Assembly (NCBI RefSeq): GCF_900460955.1 | Contig: NZ_UFUW01000001.1 | Location: forward strand, 2,217,001 to 2,281,000 | Source of the DNA: Cardiobacterium valvarum | GTDB taxonomy: Bacteria; Pseudomonadota; Gammaproteobacteria; Cardiobacteriales; Cardiobacteriaceae | Direction: 5' to 3' | Length of the DNA stretch: 64,000 nt | Translations under genes and position numbers: made by a program | The notes under the pieces: generated by a model | What the model saw: only the letters and a program-made list of their open reading frames with translations | Database searches by the model: none | Told to the model about the DNA's origin: nothing | Part shown: positions 35,861 to 46,100 of the stretch, piece after piece | Layout of the letters: each line of letters begins with the position of its first letter | Position numbering within the stretch: position 1 is the stretch's first letter

Positions 35861-37197
35861 GGCTGTTCCTGGGGTTGGGGGTTGAGGGTGAGCACGGTGC
35901 CGTCCGGCGCACCGGTGTTGATGCCGGAGAGTAGCGGGCGCGCGGCATGGCGGCAGAGGATGGCGCTGTGGCTGTGGCTATCGTCTTCGTCAAGGATGAC
36001 GGCGACGCAGTTATCCGGCAGGACGGCGGCGGCACTGGGATAGAGGCGCGCGGTGGCGAGGATGAAGGGGCTGTCTTCGGGATAAGGAGGCGGGGGCAGG
36101 TGCGCCAGGCTGGCGAGGACACCATCGGCAAGGTCGGCGAAATCGAGGACGCGCGCGCGCAGGTAGGGGTCGCGGATGGCGGCGAACTGCTCAATGGCGG
36201 CGGCGGTTTCGGCGCGCCAAGCGGCAACGGTTTCGTTCTCCGCGCGGGCGAGGGTGTTGGCCGCGAGCTCGTCCAGCAGTTGTTGTTGCGCGGCAAAGAT
36301 GTCGCCTGCGTCGTCGCCGTAGCGGGCGCTGGTGTATTTGCGCAGGTCGCCGAGGTGGGCGCGCCAGGCGTCCACAGCAGCGGTGAAGGCAGCGCGGTCG
36401 GCGCGCAGGTCGGCGGGAATGACGGGCGGATGGTCGTGGTAGAGGGCAGCGCTGATGGGCGCCGTCGGCAGGTTTGGCGTCTCGGTCGTGCTATCGCCGA
36501 AGTTGGCGGCGGCTAGGTCGCGGAAGGCGGCAAGTGCGGCGGCACTGTCGGCGCCATCGGCGTAGAGGGTGAGGCTGTCGCCCTGCCGTGCTTGCAGGGC
36601 GGTGAGCTGGTTCAGGCTGCGCGGATCGGCGCTTTGCCCGTCTTTGACGAGGGTGAGGCTGGCCGCAAAAGGCGCCAGCGCGGCGACAAGACGCGCAGCG
36701 GGACGGGCGTGCAGGCCGTGCGGGTTGGTGAGGGTAATGGTCGCTGCTTCGCCTGCGGGAACGGCGGCAGTAGCGAGGACAGGCGTGGTCACGCCCAGCG
36801 CCAGTTGTTTGGCGAGTAATGCGCCTTCGGCTTCGCGGGCGACGGTCACCAAATCCGCTCCGCTCGCCGCTGCCACGGCGGCACTCAGCGCCCCTTCGAC
36901 GAAGGGCGCAGCAGCGATGCGGCAGCGCGCCGCCACGTCGGGATCGACAAGATCCAGCGCCGTCTGCGCGCTCAATATGGCGCTGCCGAGGTCAACGAGG
37001 ATGAGGATGCCGTCGGGGTTATCGGCAGCGTCGATGGCGTTCATGATGCGCACGGCGTCGGTGCCGATGGGGTTATCGGCATCATCAATACCGGCGGCGG
37101 TGTGAATGGTGGCGGGATCAGCGCTCACTTGCGCAGCGAGTTCGACCAGCGCCTGCGCGAGGGCGGGATGATGCGAGACGAGGATGAGGTGGACCAT
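35857..37197 (-). CDS. dhaM: PTS-dependent dihydroxyacetone kinase phosphotransferase DhaM
   Basis: A 446-residue three-domain phosphocarrier. Residues 1-135 are the EIIA(Dha) domain with the histidine in LILVSHHPALA. Residues about 150-235 are an HPr domain (TLTNPHGLHARPAARLV, phospho-His in GLHARP). The rest is an N-terminal EI-like domain ending with a phospho-His region DSHSHSAILCRHAARPLL. It passes PEP-derived phosphate to DhaL-ADP. Gene order dhaM-dhaK-dhaL differs from E. coli dhaKLM, and no dhaR-type regulator is next to it. A good promoter precedes the gene. Confidence 0.94.
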   Translation of the reverse strand: MVHLILVSHHPALAQALVELAAQVSADPATIHTAAGIDDADNPIGTDAVRIMNAIDAADNPDGILILVDLGSAILSAQTALDLVDPDVAARCRIAAAPFVEGALSAAVAAASGADLVTVAREAEGALLAKQLALGVTTPVLATAAVPAGEAATITLTNPHGLHARPAARLVAALAPFAASLTLVKDGQSADPRSLNQLTALQARQGDSLTLYADGADSAAALAAFRDLAAANFGDSTTETPNLPTAPISAALYHDHPPVIPADLRADRAAFTAAVDAWRAHLGDLRKYTSARYGDDAGDIFAAQQQLLDELAANTLARAENETVAAWRAETAAAIEQFAAIRDPYLRARVLDFADLADGVLASLAHLPPPPYPEDSPFILATARLYPSAAAVLPDNCVAVILDEDDSHSHSAILCRHAARPLLSGINTGAPDGTVLTLNPQPQEQP

Positions 37198-37227
37198 GAT
37201 GTCTCCGGGTCTGTGTTTTCGGTGGGG

Positions 37228-37255
37228 ATTATACGCGCAAAACCACAGTTATCCA
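37228..37255 (-). promoter_or_regulatory. Predicted promoter of the dha operon
   Basis: On the minus strand, the -35 TGGATA (37250-37255), a 16-17-bp spacer and a consensus -10 TATAAT (37228-37233) lie about 31 bp upstream of the dhaM ATG. Confidence 0.65.
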
Positions 37256-37263
37256 CGCATAAA

Positions 37264-37281
37264 GCTGTGTTTAATCACAGC
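37264..37281. promoter_or_regulatory. Palindrome just upstream of the dha promoter, candidate activator site
   Basis: GCTGTGTTTAATCACAGC is a palindrome with 6-bp arms, about 9 bp upstream of the -35 box, a place suited to an activator. The TGTG...CACA arms recall CRP sites, but the spacing is 6 rather than 8, so it may belong to another regulator. Confidence 0.45.
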
Positions 37282-37328
37282 ATGACAATGCACTCGCAGA
37301 CTCTCTTCGCTAAGCTGGGGCCGTCATG

Positions 37329-37357
37329 AAAAAGGCGCCTGTTGGCGCCTCTTTTTT
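37329..37357 (-). terminator. Terminator of the zinc-ribbon membrane protein gene
   Basis: AAAAAGGCGCC-TGTT-GGCGCCTCTTTTTT, symmetrical A/T tails, immediately after the stop at 37357. Confidence 0.85.
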
Positions 37358-37782
37358 TAGCGGTGCTGATTGCGTTCCAGTAGTGTGCGGGTGTAATCCG
37401 TATTACGCATGACCGCTTGGCAAGTCTGCGCCAGTAGCACTGTCATCATGCCAGTCAGCAGCGTACCTGCACCATAGAAAAAGACCAGCATTGCCGTCCC
37501 ATAACGGGCTCCAATGCTGGAAAGCATGATAAAGATACCTGCTGCAGCAAACAGCCAGCCGATGGCGGAAACAATTTTGGCGATCAGTATGCCGCCGCCG
37601 TATCCGGTCGGTATGTGCTCGACTGGCGCGGCTGGTGCGGATACTGGGGGCTGAGCCACTGCTGGATTGACGGGCTCACCAACGGTGAACGATTTATGAC
37701 AAGCCTCGCACTGCACGACACTACCCGCTTCGGCAGGTTGGCGTTGGACAGCGGCGCAATGGGGACAGATGGCTACACTCAT
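37357..37782 (-). CDS. Small zinc-ribbon membrane protein
   Basis: A 141-residue protein; the start at 37782 follows CAGGAG. The N-terminus has a zinc ribbon (CPHCAAV ... CEACHKSF), then a Pro/Ala-rich linker and two hydrophobic segments (IVSAIGWLFAAAGIFIMLSS and an MLVFFYGAGTLLTGMMTVLL-like helix). It resembles other small two-TM zinc-ribbon proteins of unknown function. The gene stands alone between the dha operon and yciO-like gene, with its own terminator. Confidence 0.75.
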   Translation of the reverse strand: MSVAICPHCAAVQRQPAEAGSVVQCEACHKSFTVGEPVNPAVAQPPVSAPAAPVEHIPTGYGGGILIAKIVSAIGWLFAAAGIFIMLSSIGARYGTAMLVFFYGAGTLLTGMMTVLLAQTCQAVMRNTDYTRTLLERNQHR

Positions 37783-38022
37783 ATTAACTCCTGTGTTCCT
37801 TGTGTATTTAACACACCATTTAGCGGTGTGCCGATGGTTGCCGCGTAGCGGCGACGGCATTGTAGAAGGAATGGGCGGATAAATACCAAATTTTGCTGTT
37901 ATTACGCTTTATCCAGCCTCAACTGAGAAATGCTTTTTGCCCCGCGCAGGTTCAGCTTTGGATCCGCGCTAAATAGGCAATTTTCTACAGTCACGAGCGG
38001 AAGTGTCGCTACCGTCTATGTC

Positions 38023-38637
38023 CTACCGCCCAAAATCCACTTCCCCCGCCCCTTGCCGCAATACAACTGGCGGCATTTCGGTGAGGTCAAGGACGGTGGT
38101 CGGGCGCAGAGGCAGGTCGCCCGCGTCCACGATAAGGTCGATGAGGCCGGTGACAGAAGCGGGCAGGTCGTGGATGTCGTCGCTGTAATCGTCGCTGTCG
38201 AAGAGCGACACCCCCATCAGCGCTTCGCCGTGCGCGGCAAGCAGCGCCTGCATGATGGGGTGATCGGGCACGCGGATGCCGATGGTTTTGCGCTTGTCGT
38301 TCTGCACGCGGCGCGGCACTTCGCGGCTGGCGGGCAGGATGCAGGTGTAGGCGCCGGGGAAGAGGGTTTTCAGCAGGCGGTACTGCACGTTGTCCACGCG
38401 TGCATAGCGGCCAAGATCGGTGAGGTCGGCGCAGAGAATGGTGAAAGGGTGGTCGCGGTCCAGTTCGCGGATGTGGCGGATTTTGTCCGCCGCCGCCTTG
38501 TCGTCCAGGCGGCAAAGCAGGGCGTAGCCGGAATCGCTCGGCACGACGACCACGGCGCCGCTTCTGATGATGTCGGCAACGCGGTCAATGTCGCGCGGCT
38601 TGATGCGTTCGGGATGGATTTCGAGTATATCGCTCAT
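38023..38637 (-). CDS. YciO/Sua5/YrdC-family protein (threonylcarbamoyl-AMP synthase-like)
   Basis: A 204-residue YrdC-fold protein. VVVVPSDSGYALLCRLDDKAA and PFTILCADLTDLGRYA match the nucleotide-binding core; PGAYTCILPASREVPRRV and KRKTIGIRVPDHPI follow. The length and sequence pattern fit YciO better than TsaC. TsaC makes the threonylcarbamoyl-AMP used for the t6A tRNA modification; YciO has weak activity and an unsettled role, so this may be a paralogue of an essential tsaC elsewhere. A truncated MITE lies at its 5' side. Confidence 0.85.
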   Translation of the reverse strand: MSDILEIHPERIKPRDIDRVADIIRSGAVVVVPSDSGYALLCRLDDKAAADKIRHIRELDRDHPFTILCADLTDLGRYARVDNVQYRLLKTLFPGAYTCILPASREVPRRVQNDKRKTIGIRVPDHPIMQALLAAHGEALMGVSLFDSDDYSDDIHDLPASVTGLIDLIVDAGDLPLRPTTVLDLTEMPPVVLRQGAGEVDFGR

Positions 38638-38653
38638 GGTGGGTTCCTATGTT

Positions 38654-38718
38654 TATAGTCGTTTCAGATAGGACTGAGGCTCGCCAACACTGTATCAGTG
38701 CTATTTGGGACGGCTATA
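38654..38718. repeat. Short Correia/IS630-like MITE remnant
   Basis: A 65-bp segment with ends TATAGTCGTTTCAGATAGGA and, on the minus strand, TATAGCCGTCCCAAATAGCA. The Correia core is replaced by a short unrelated centre. It lies between the divergent yciO-like and pheA genes and so may affect either promoter. Confidence 0.7.
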
Positions 38719-38787
38719 GCGTGTCCGCCGTGCCACGGCGGGCGACTGTGCGAGAATATAGCACGCCACATACACGAGGTTATCCCC

Positions 38788-39870
38788 ATGTCCACCCTGA
38801 ACGAACTGCGCGCGCAAATTGATGCGCTGGATGCCGACATTCTCGCCCGCCTCTCGCAACGCGCCCGCTGCGCCCGCGAAGTCGGCGCCATCAAGAAGGC
38901 CGAAGGCAGCAAAAACATCGCTTACTACCGTCCGGAACGCGAACGGCAGGTGCTGGAACGCGTCGCCGCGTTAAACGACGGCCCGCTGCCGGATCAGGAA
39001 ATCATGCGCCTTTTCCGCGAAATCATGTCCGCCTGCCTCGCCCTCGAACTGCCGCTGGAAATCGCCTATCTCGGCCCGGAAGGCACCTTCACCCAGGCCG
39101 CCGCGCTGAAACAGTTCGGCCATTCCGTCACCACCCGCCCGCTGCGCTCCATCCCCGACATCTTCAAGGCGGTGGAAAGCGGCGTGTGCAGCTACGGCGT
39201 GGTGCCGGTCGAGAACTCGACCGAAGGCATGGTCACGCACACCCTGGACAGCTTCGTCACCTCCAGCCTCAACATCTGCGGCGAAGTGCTGCTGCGCATC
39301 GGGCAGAACCTCATGACCCACGCCACTGCGCTGGCGGACATCCGCCGCGTCTATTCGCACAGCCAGTCGCTGGCGCAATGCCGCAGCTGGCTGGCGGGAA
39401 ACCTGCCGCATGCGGACATCATCATGGCCGGCAGCAACGGCGAAGCGGCCCGCCTCGCCTCCGAAGAACCGGATGCGGCGGCGATTGCCGGAAAAATGGC
39501 GGCAGAACTCTACGGCGTGCCGGTGCGCTACCCGCATATCGAAGACGACGGCAACAACACCACACGCTTCCTCGTCATCGGTCAGCAGGCAAGCGGCATC
39601 AGCGGCTGCGACAAAACCACCATCCTCGTCTCCTCGCAGAACCGCCCCGGCCTGCTCTACCAGCTGCTCGAACCCATTGGCCGTCACGGCATCAACATGA
39701 CCCGCATCGAATCCCGCCCCAGCCGCCGGGGCATGTGGGAATACGTGTTCTTCATCGACCTCGAAGGCCACCGCGACGAACCGCAAATGCGCGTCCTCCT
39801 GGACGAAATCCGCGACCGCGCCAGCCTGTTCCGTATCCTCGGCAGCTACCCGCAGTCGGTGTTGCAATAG
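38788..39870 (+). CDS. pheA: Chorismate mutase/prephenate dehydratase (P-protein)
   Basis: A bifunctional 360-residue enzyme of phenylalanine synthesis that converts chorismate to prephenate and then phenylpyruvate. The start at 38788 follows GAGG and opens the AroQ-type mutase (MSTLNELRAQIDALDADILA). The dehydratase domain begins at AYLGPEGTFTQAA (about residue 92) and has the catalytic Thr in NNTTRFLVIG. The ACT regulatory domain has TILVSSQNRPGLLYQ and ESRPSRRGMWEYVFF, which binds phenylalanine for feedback control. Its 3' end overlaps the SNF2 gene of the defense island on the opposite strand by 25 bp. Confidence 0.96.
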   Translation: MSTLNELRAQIDALDADILARLSQRARCAREVGAIKKAEGSKNIAYYRPERERQVLERVAALNDGPLPDQEIMRLFREIMSACLALELPLEIAYLGPEGTFTQAAALKQFGHSVTTRPLRSIPDIFKAVESGVCSYGVVPVENSTEGMVTHTLDSFVTSSLNICGEVLLRIGQNLMTHATALADIRRVYSHSQSLAQCRSWLAGNLPHADIIMAGSNGEAARLASEEPDAAAIAGKMAAELYGVPVRYPHIEDDGNNTTRFLVIGQQASGISGCDKTTILVSSQNRPGLLYQLLEPIGRHGINMTRIESRPSRRGMWEYVFFIDLEGHRDEPQMRVLLDEIRDRASLFRILGSYPQSVLQ

Positions 39871-42653
39871 GGCGTAACATCAACACTCTGCCCAACGATC
39901 TCAACATACCCAATCATTTCCGCTGAGTAGCTGCCGTCATCATCCACCATGCCTTTGTGTCTCAGTTCCCGCTGCAAGGCGGGCTCCATTACCGTAGGAA
40001 GTAATGCAGTACGCTGTTCAGGCTGCAAGAAGGGCGTAGCGGGCGGTGCCAATAGATATTTCTCAGGAAAACGTTCTATGGCAGGTACCCGTGTACCGTC
40101 CTGTCTGATTGCAATTGCCTGTACTATCACTCGTTTTTCCCTTTTACCGACAAAGGTTTCAACCAGCCATAACGACAACAATACTGGTTCAACGACATTG
40201 CCGCATACGGCAATGCCTATTTCCTCAGGCGGCAGGTTGCGCCAATGATTGATTTCTGCTTGTACCAAAGGATGATCCAATCCCATCAATTGCAGGCCTC
40301 CCTGACGTGTCGCTGTCTCGCGTACCAACGTAAAACGGCTGCAGGACACACCTTCTGCCGTAATCAGATCGTACGTGCTTTCTGCTACTTCGACCAGTTC
40401 TTGCTGATGCTCCGTGATTGCTGCCGAGAAAAAACGCAGCAAACGATCCAATCCGGATGACACATCCGAGAAAGGTTGATAATCATCAAGGCTAAATCCA
40501 TCCAGATCCTGAAATAGATCAAATACTACTTGCCTTGCTTCCCGTGAGTTTGATAGCGCTGCTTCCAGTTCTACTTGTGTGCGCTTCAGTTCTGGGTCGG
40601 ATAGTGCTTCCTGATACAGGCGATCGTAGTTCAACCGTTCCGACAATTGGCCAAGAATTTGAGCTCGCAAATCTTCCGCGACGTTGCCCTGTTCATCCAC
40701 TTTGCCGACCGTGCGGGCAATTTCAGACAATTTTTCATCAAGCATCAGAAAAATACGACCTTCAATCGTATCTGACAGTACAAGGTTGTAGACCTGTGCC
40801 GTATCGTGCTGGCCATAGCGGTGGATACGTCCAATACGCTGCTCAACATCCATCGGATTCCACGGCAAATCAAAATTGAACAGAATACGGGCAAATTGCA
40901 GGTTGATGCCTTCTCGCCCAGCAGCCGTGCAGACCAGTACATGTGGTCCATTTTTGGCGCGAAAGCGTCTTTCTGCTGCGGCTTTGGCGCCGTGATCCCC
41001 GCCACGCAGCACCACGACGCCCTGCCCAGGAAATACCCGTTCAATCTCGCGGGAGATCATGTCCACTGTGCCGAGATAGGTGGCAAAAATAACGATCTTC
41101 TCGTCTGGATTTTGTCGCCACAATGTCCCCAAACCATCCAGCAGCTTCTGCATTTTGGTTTCGCTTTGTGCGGGGAAGTGGCGCAACAGATCATCAATGC
41201 GCAGACGTTCCTCGGGCAAATGCAAATTTACCGCTGCCGCAACCACATCCTCGGCATGAAAAGCTGAATATTCATTGCCATAGGGTTCAGAAGCCATTTC
41301 CAGTGCTTCTTCATCCAGCTTCTTTACCAACCGGTATTTCAGATCCGCCAAGATACGATCCGCCTCGCTACGCCCAATACTGTCCCGAGTGAGGCCATAT
41401 TCTTCATGAATCAGTGTGCGTGCTTCTTCTGTCAGACGTTCACGACCGTCAATATCCAGTTCCTTATCGCGCAACAAGGCTTCATGCAGAGTCAACATCA
41501 ATAGACGGCGTTTGAGTGTACGCCGCACGGCAGAGAAACTCGAAGCGGCGATCTTTTGGAAAATCGCCATCAGAAAACCTAATGCCCGTCCGCGATGTCC
41601 CTGCCGGCGGGCCAAATCAAAGCCGTCTTCCAAGTATTCGCGCAACTTTCCGTAGAAGCGTTTTTCGGCACCATTCATCACGAAAGATTCCGTATGCACC
41701 CAGCGGCGAGCAAAAAGTGGGGTGCCATCCGGCTGACAGGCATCTGCCTTGGTACGACGGAACATCACCGTATTCAGACGGTGTCGTTCTTCCACCATAT
41801 CTTCAGCGCCTCGAAACAAAGTCGGATTCAGCAGTTGTACCAGCATCCAGAATTGAAAATGGTCACCCTGATGCGGTGTAGCCGAAAGCAACAGCAAATC
41901 GCGTGTATGTCCTTTTAGTGCCTCTGCTAGTTTGTAATTTTCCGTCTTGCGTACCTTGCTACCACTGCGATGTGCCGTGAGGTGATGTGCTTCATCGAAT
42001 ACCACCAAATCCCAAGGTGGTGCATCCAGCAGCCGCTTGATGCGCACTGGGCGCTTCAAGGTGTCAATACTGGCAATCAGTCGATCATGCTTGGCAAAAG
42101 CATTGGTTTTACGGTCGGTAATGTCGCCTTCGGAACCAAACACTTCAAAATCAAGATTGAACACATCATTTAGTTCGCGATGCCAATTATTGACTAAGCC
42201 CGCGGGAACAACCATCAGGGCACGCGTCAATTCTCCACGGCTAGCCAGTTCACGCAAAATCAATGCAGTTTCGATAGTCTTGCCCAAGCCGACCTCGTCA
42301 GCAATCAGGTAACGCCGGGGTGAAGCCGTGGCAATGCGATGGGTCAGGACAACCTGATGCGGCAACAAATCAATCTTGGCCGAAGTCAAGGTCGAAGCGC
42401 TTTCCATCACCGGCAGTACATGCGCTTCATAAGCCAGCCATGCCTTATGATTACGTGCTGTATCACTGGCGACGGCTCGCAGGATGCGTTCACTGCGTGA
42501 ACGCTCCCGCTGCAGGGTGGAGACAGGTACACGACGCTCACCGACGCTGAAAAATGCGCGTAAATATCCGTCATGCACCAGTTCGAGGACAACGCCCTGT
42601 CCGTATTCACCATGAACGATGCGTTCGCCGGGTTGAAATACCCTATCTGTCAT
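39846..42653 (-). CDS. SNF2-family DNA helicase/translocase of the defense operon
   Basis: A 935-residue SF2 translocase, last gene of the seven-gene island. The ATG at 42653 follows GAGG; a TTG at 42668 is an alternative. Motif I LIADEVGLGKTIE (about 117-128), DEAH in LVVFDEAHHL (220-223), motif III LLLSATPHQGD and motif VI QRIGRIHRYGQHD are intact, so ATPase activity is expected. The N-terminus has a small beta-rich module (FQPGERIVHGEYGQGVV) typical of RapA/HepA-like and DISARM/BREX-type SNF2 helicases. Its C-terminal codons are antisense to the end of pheA, marking the island edge. It probably translocates on foreign DNA. Confidence 0.9.
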   Translation of the reverse strand: MTDRVFQPGERIVHGEYGQGVVLELVHDGYLRAFFSVGERRVPVSTLQRERSRSERILRAVASDTARNHKAWLAYEAHVLPVMESASTLTSAKIDLLPHQVVLTHRIATASPRRYLIADEVGLGKTIETALILRELASRGELTRALMVVPAGLVNNWHRELNDVFNLDFEVFGSEGDITDRKTNAFAKHDRLIASIDTLKRPVRIKRLLDAPPWDLVVFDEAHHLTAHRSGSKVRKTENYKLAEALKGHTRDLLLLSATPHQGDHFQFWMLVQLLNPTLFRGAEDMVEERHRLNTVMFRRTKADACQPDGTPLFARRWVHTESFVMNGAEKRFYGKLREYLEDGFDLARRQGHRGRALGFLMAIFQKIAASSFSAVRRTLKRRLLMLTLHEALLRDKELDIDGRERLTEEARTLIHEEYGLTRDSIGRSEADRILADLKYRLVKKLDEEALEMASEPYGNEYSAFHAEDVVAAAVNLHLPEERLRIDDLLRHFPAQSETKMQKLLDGLGTLWRQNPDEKIVIFATYLGTVDMISREIERVFPGQGVVVLRGGDHGAKAAAERRFRAKNGPHVLVCTAAGREGINLQFARILFNFDLPWNPMDVEQRIGRIHRYGQHDTAQVYNLVLSDTIEGRIFLMLDEKLSEIARTVGKVDEQGNVAEDLRAQILGQLSERLNYDRLYQEALSDPELKRTQVELEAALSNSREARQVVFDLFQDLDGFSLDDYQPFSDVSSGLDRLLRFFSAAITEHQQELVEVAESTYDLITAEGVSCSRFTLVRETATRQGGLQLMGLDHPLVQAEINHWRNLPPEEIGIAVCGNVVEPVLLSLWLVETFVGKREKRVIVQAIAIRQDGTRVPAIERFPEKYLLAPPATPFLQPEQRTALLPTVMEPALQRELRHKGMVDDDGSYSAEMIGYVEIVGQSVDVTPYCNTDCG

Positions 42654-42664
42654 CACGAATCGCC

Positions 42665-43159
42665 TCAAGTAATGCGGGCATGGTACAGGCCAACCGAATT
42701 CCCGCTTGCAGACAGCATAATCTCCTGCGGATACTCGTTGGTCTGTCCCCAGAGCGTACGGCCGAAATCAAGCTTGTGATCGTGCGGGGTATGGCACAGC
42801 CAGAACACCTCATCGGTAATCGTGATTTCAAACCGCCTGCACGCATCGGGCAACCAGAACACCAGCGCTGCTTCACCTTGATAATAATCCTGAAACGACA
42901 AAACAGCGGGCTTGATGACAGCATCCAGACAATTTTCCGCATCCTCCGGTATCAGCAAATCCAGGTAACCATCCAAGCCACCGACGACCAAAACACAATT
43001 ATTGTTGCTCGGCAAATCATCCGGCCAATGCCCATCTGCTTGCAGGAAACGGCGCAAGCTCCATATTTCCTCGGCGGCACAAATGTGATTGCGCGCCCGC
43101 GCATCCCACAGCCAGCTCATCCCGCGTCGTTGCCATACCGGATCGTGTAGTTGCTTCAT
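42665..43159 (-). CDS. Uncharacterised 164-residue protein of the defense operon
   Basis: Not recognised. Soluble, acidic, Trp-rich (MSWLWDARARN at the start, ALVFWLPDACRRFEIT in the middle), alpha/beta with no metal or nucleotide motif. It overlaps the methyltransferase by 4 nt at its start and the helicase frame at its end, so it is produced in coupling with both. Accessory proteins such as DUF3780 occupy a similar place in related anti-phage loci, but no match can be claimed. It could be a specificity, adaptor or inhibitor factor. Confidence 0.75.
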   Translation of the reverse strand: MKQLHDPVWQRRGMSWLWDARARNHICAAEEIWSLRRFLQADGHWPDDLPSNNNCVLVVGGLDGYLDLLIPEDAENCLDAVIKPAVLSFQDYYQGEAALVFWLPDACRRFEITITDEVFWLCHTPHDHKLDFGRTLWGQTNEYPQEIMLSASGNSVGLYHARIT

Positions 43160-46100
43160 GATTCGTACCCTCCATCATCATCAAACAGCGAACGCTGTTG
43201 CGGTGTTTGCCCGTTCTTCCGACGTGGCAGCCATTGGTTGAAAATCTTGCACGCTTTCATCGCCGCTTCGCGGGCCTCAACATCCGGGGCATAGTGCTGC
43301 ATCCATTCCAGCAGTGGTTTGAGGGCAATATGTGGCTTGAAATTGTCGTTATTCAGAGTATCCAGCGCATTGATTCCGCTGCCTTCATGACAGGCACCCA
43401 TCAGCATCAATGCCTGATCCAGATCCGCAGACAGGCGGTATTTATGCTTGCCCTTCCACGCCTGCGCGAAAGCAAGTGGCTGGGTGCGGGTAAAAATTTT
43501 CTTTGCTTCATCGCACCAGCCACGCTGCACAAAATCTTCCGGTGTGATACCAGTACCGCGCAGAAATTTCTGCACCTGATCACGCGGCAGCGCAGCAGAT
43601 GTGCCGAAAATACGCAAGAATTGCCGCGTCATCGGCTCGACGTTACCCGGTGGCCAGTCTTGCACCTGTCCGGCATCTTCATCAATCAGCTGATTGATAC
43701 CGAGCAGGGCTTCACCGATACTCAAGATGCGGCCTTCGTCCACGTACACCTTGCCGTAATGGCGCGAGAAATATTCCAGCGCCTTGCCCCGGCGGATCAC
43801 CTGGATGTCCGCGGCGGGCAGACCTTCCTTGGCGTGGTTCTCCAGCATCGCCTGCAACTGGCGCACATCGGCCATCACCTCACGCCGCATCCGGCCCCAG
43901 CTCACGGGTTTGGGTTCTTCGGTGCGCTTGCGGCAAACGTGGATAATGTCGTACTCAATCTTCTGAGCGCCAAAAGACGCATTTTCGCCCTTGGTTTCGT
44001 CGGAGCGGATCGGATAGGTCGTTTCCAGATAAAAGCCCGCCTCAAACAGCGATTCCAGTACCGCCACCCACGGCTTATCCTCGCTGTGGTGGAAAGTGAA
44101 AGCGAGGATGCCTCCCGGCTTGAGGACGCGGTGTGCTTCGCGCCAGCATTGCGTAAGCAGGCGCTGATAGAAACCATCCGGGTCTTCCTTTCCTCGGTAT
44201 GGATTAGCGACAACTTCCAGTGATTTGGGGGTGTAGTCGGCGCTGAAGTAATCGGGGTACTTGTCTTTCAACGCTAGACGCAGCCAGACGTAAAAGAAAT
44301 CGGACAATTCTGAATATTGCACTAAGTCACCGAAGGGTGGGTCAGTGATGACCAGATCCAGGCTACCGCTGGCCAGTGATGCCAGCTCGGTGGAAGAACC
44401 ACAGGACAACGTTGCCCCCTGCAATGGATCGGCAGGAAAGACCTTTTCGCTTTTGCCGCTGATAGCTGCCGCTAGCGCAGCATCTTGCCGTTGTAGCCCA
44501 GCGGCGCTGACCGCCTCCCACGGGAATTGCGCCCATTCACGACCTTCGAGAATGCCTTCGATACTGGAAACCCAGTTACCCCGCCCTAATGACGGGAAAA
44601 CGCAGTTTTCCACCACATTGCTTTTGGGATGGTAGTTATTGTTGCTTAGATGTGGCGCCAAACAGTCACGACTAATATCCCAAAAACAGAATAAATTCTG
44701 GTTGCGCAAATACTGTTGAAATGCCCCCAAGACATATTCACGCACCGCCGGGTCGTATTCTCCCGTTCCCAAAATGGCTTTCAGCAACTGGGCGTGAACC
44801 AGCAACTGACGTTGGTTGAACATCGTCCACCAATGGGTGAAATGATGCCCTTCAACATCGTGAGGACCAATTTCAGCGCCTATCGGAATAAAACTTCTCG
44901 GCCAGTAATCTTTAAGATCGGCATCCTTGCGTGCCTCCCATTCGGCACAGGCAGCGTCGTATTGTCGTGCCAAGCAACTATCAAAGGAGGCAAAGAAGCG
45001 GCCACCATAGGGTCTGCCTGCTGCCGCGCGCCCGGGGGCATAGCCCTGCACCGCATAAGCGGCCATTGGCCCGGTTTTTCTGCTCGCTTTCACGCTTGCC
45101 AATACGTCCTGCACCGTGCCGCAGGCGGCGCAGGCATAGTGCGAACGCTTCGGCACCGTGCCCTTATCGGGCGCGAAGGTGACACCCGTATCCGGGTCGG
45201 TCACTTCATCCGGCAACGAGCCACGCACTTCCAGCAGGCGAATCTTTTTGGCACGTACTGCATCCCAGCGCGCAGTAGCCGCCGCATCGTCCTGTGCCGA
45301 ACCACCGTAGGACTGACCGTTGGCATCCTGCTTTGCCTCGCCCACCAGCCATTGTGGATGCACCAGCAAGCTTAAATTCACTTTTTTGTTTTTGCCCTTG
45401 CCGAGCTTGATTTGCCCCTTCGTGCCGTCCAATACCAATCCGTCTTTATCCCGCAAAACTCCCTGCACGGTATCGCCGCAATGCGGACAGGCAATCTGCT
45501 TGCCGTCGAATACAACATAAGGTTTCTCGTCCGGTGTAACAAAGAGCGGTGCATCAGGTGCCATACGTGCGCTATCCGCTTCAATATCAAAGGACGCGCC
45601 ACATGATGCGCAATCATGCTCCCAAGATTTAACCGTGAGCTTTTTAACCGCCATCACAGGGCTAGTCATGATCGGTGTGCGGTGACCGCAGCCCGTTACC
45701 TGACAGGGGCCGTGCTTGGCCCAGAAGGTGTAAATGATCTCCGGGCCTGCGTACTTGTAGTCCTTGCGCTGTTCACGCGGAATGGTGAGCGGGTCGAAAT
45801 TGGCGGGCATCACCTTGTTGCTGGGCAGGTGCGTCCATTTTCCCTTTTCACCTTCCGGGCCGTCGCAGTAGTAGTACGGCATGATCTGCGGCTTGACCTC
45901 GGCTTCAATATCGGCAAGCAGCTTCTTCACCTGCTCCAGATCGACATCCGCCAGTTCCTGCTTGACCACGAACCACGCGACCGGATTGAGGTCGTTGCCG
46001 ACCATCTGCATGCCAAGACGCGAACCTTCCACCAGGGTAGTACCGCCACCCATAAAAATATCCGCTACTCTCAGGTGCTTGAACGCCCCTTTCTTCTGGT

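Noticed and set aside
37246..37262. DnaA box / replication origin near TTATCCACG
   Set aside because: A single near-match (last base differs from TTATCCACA), no cluster and no AT-rich unwinding region; it overlaps the dha promoter.
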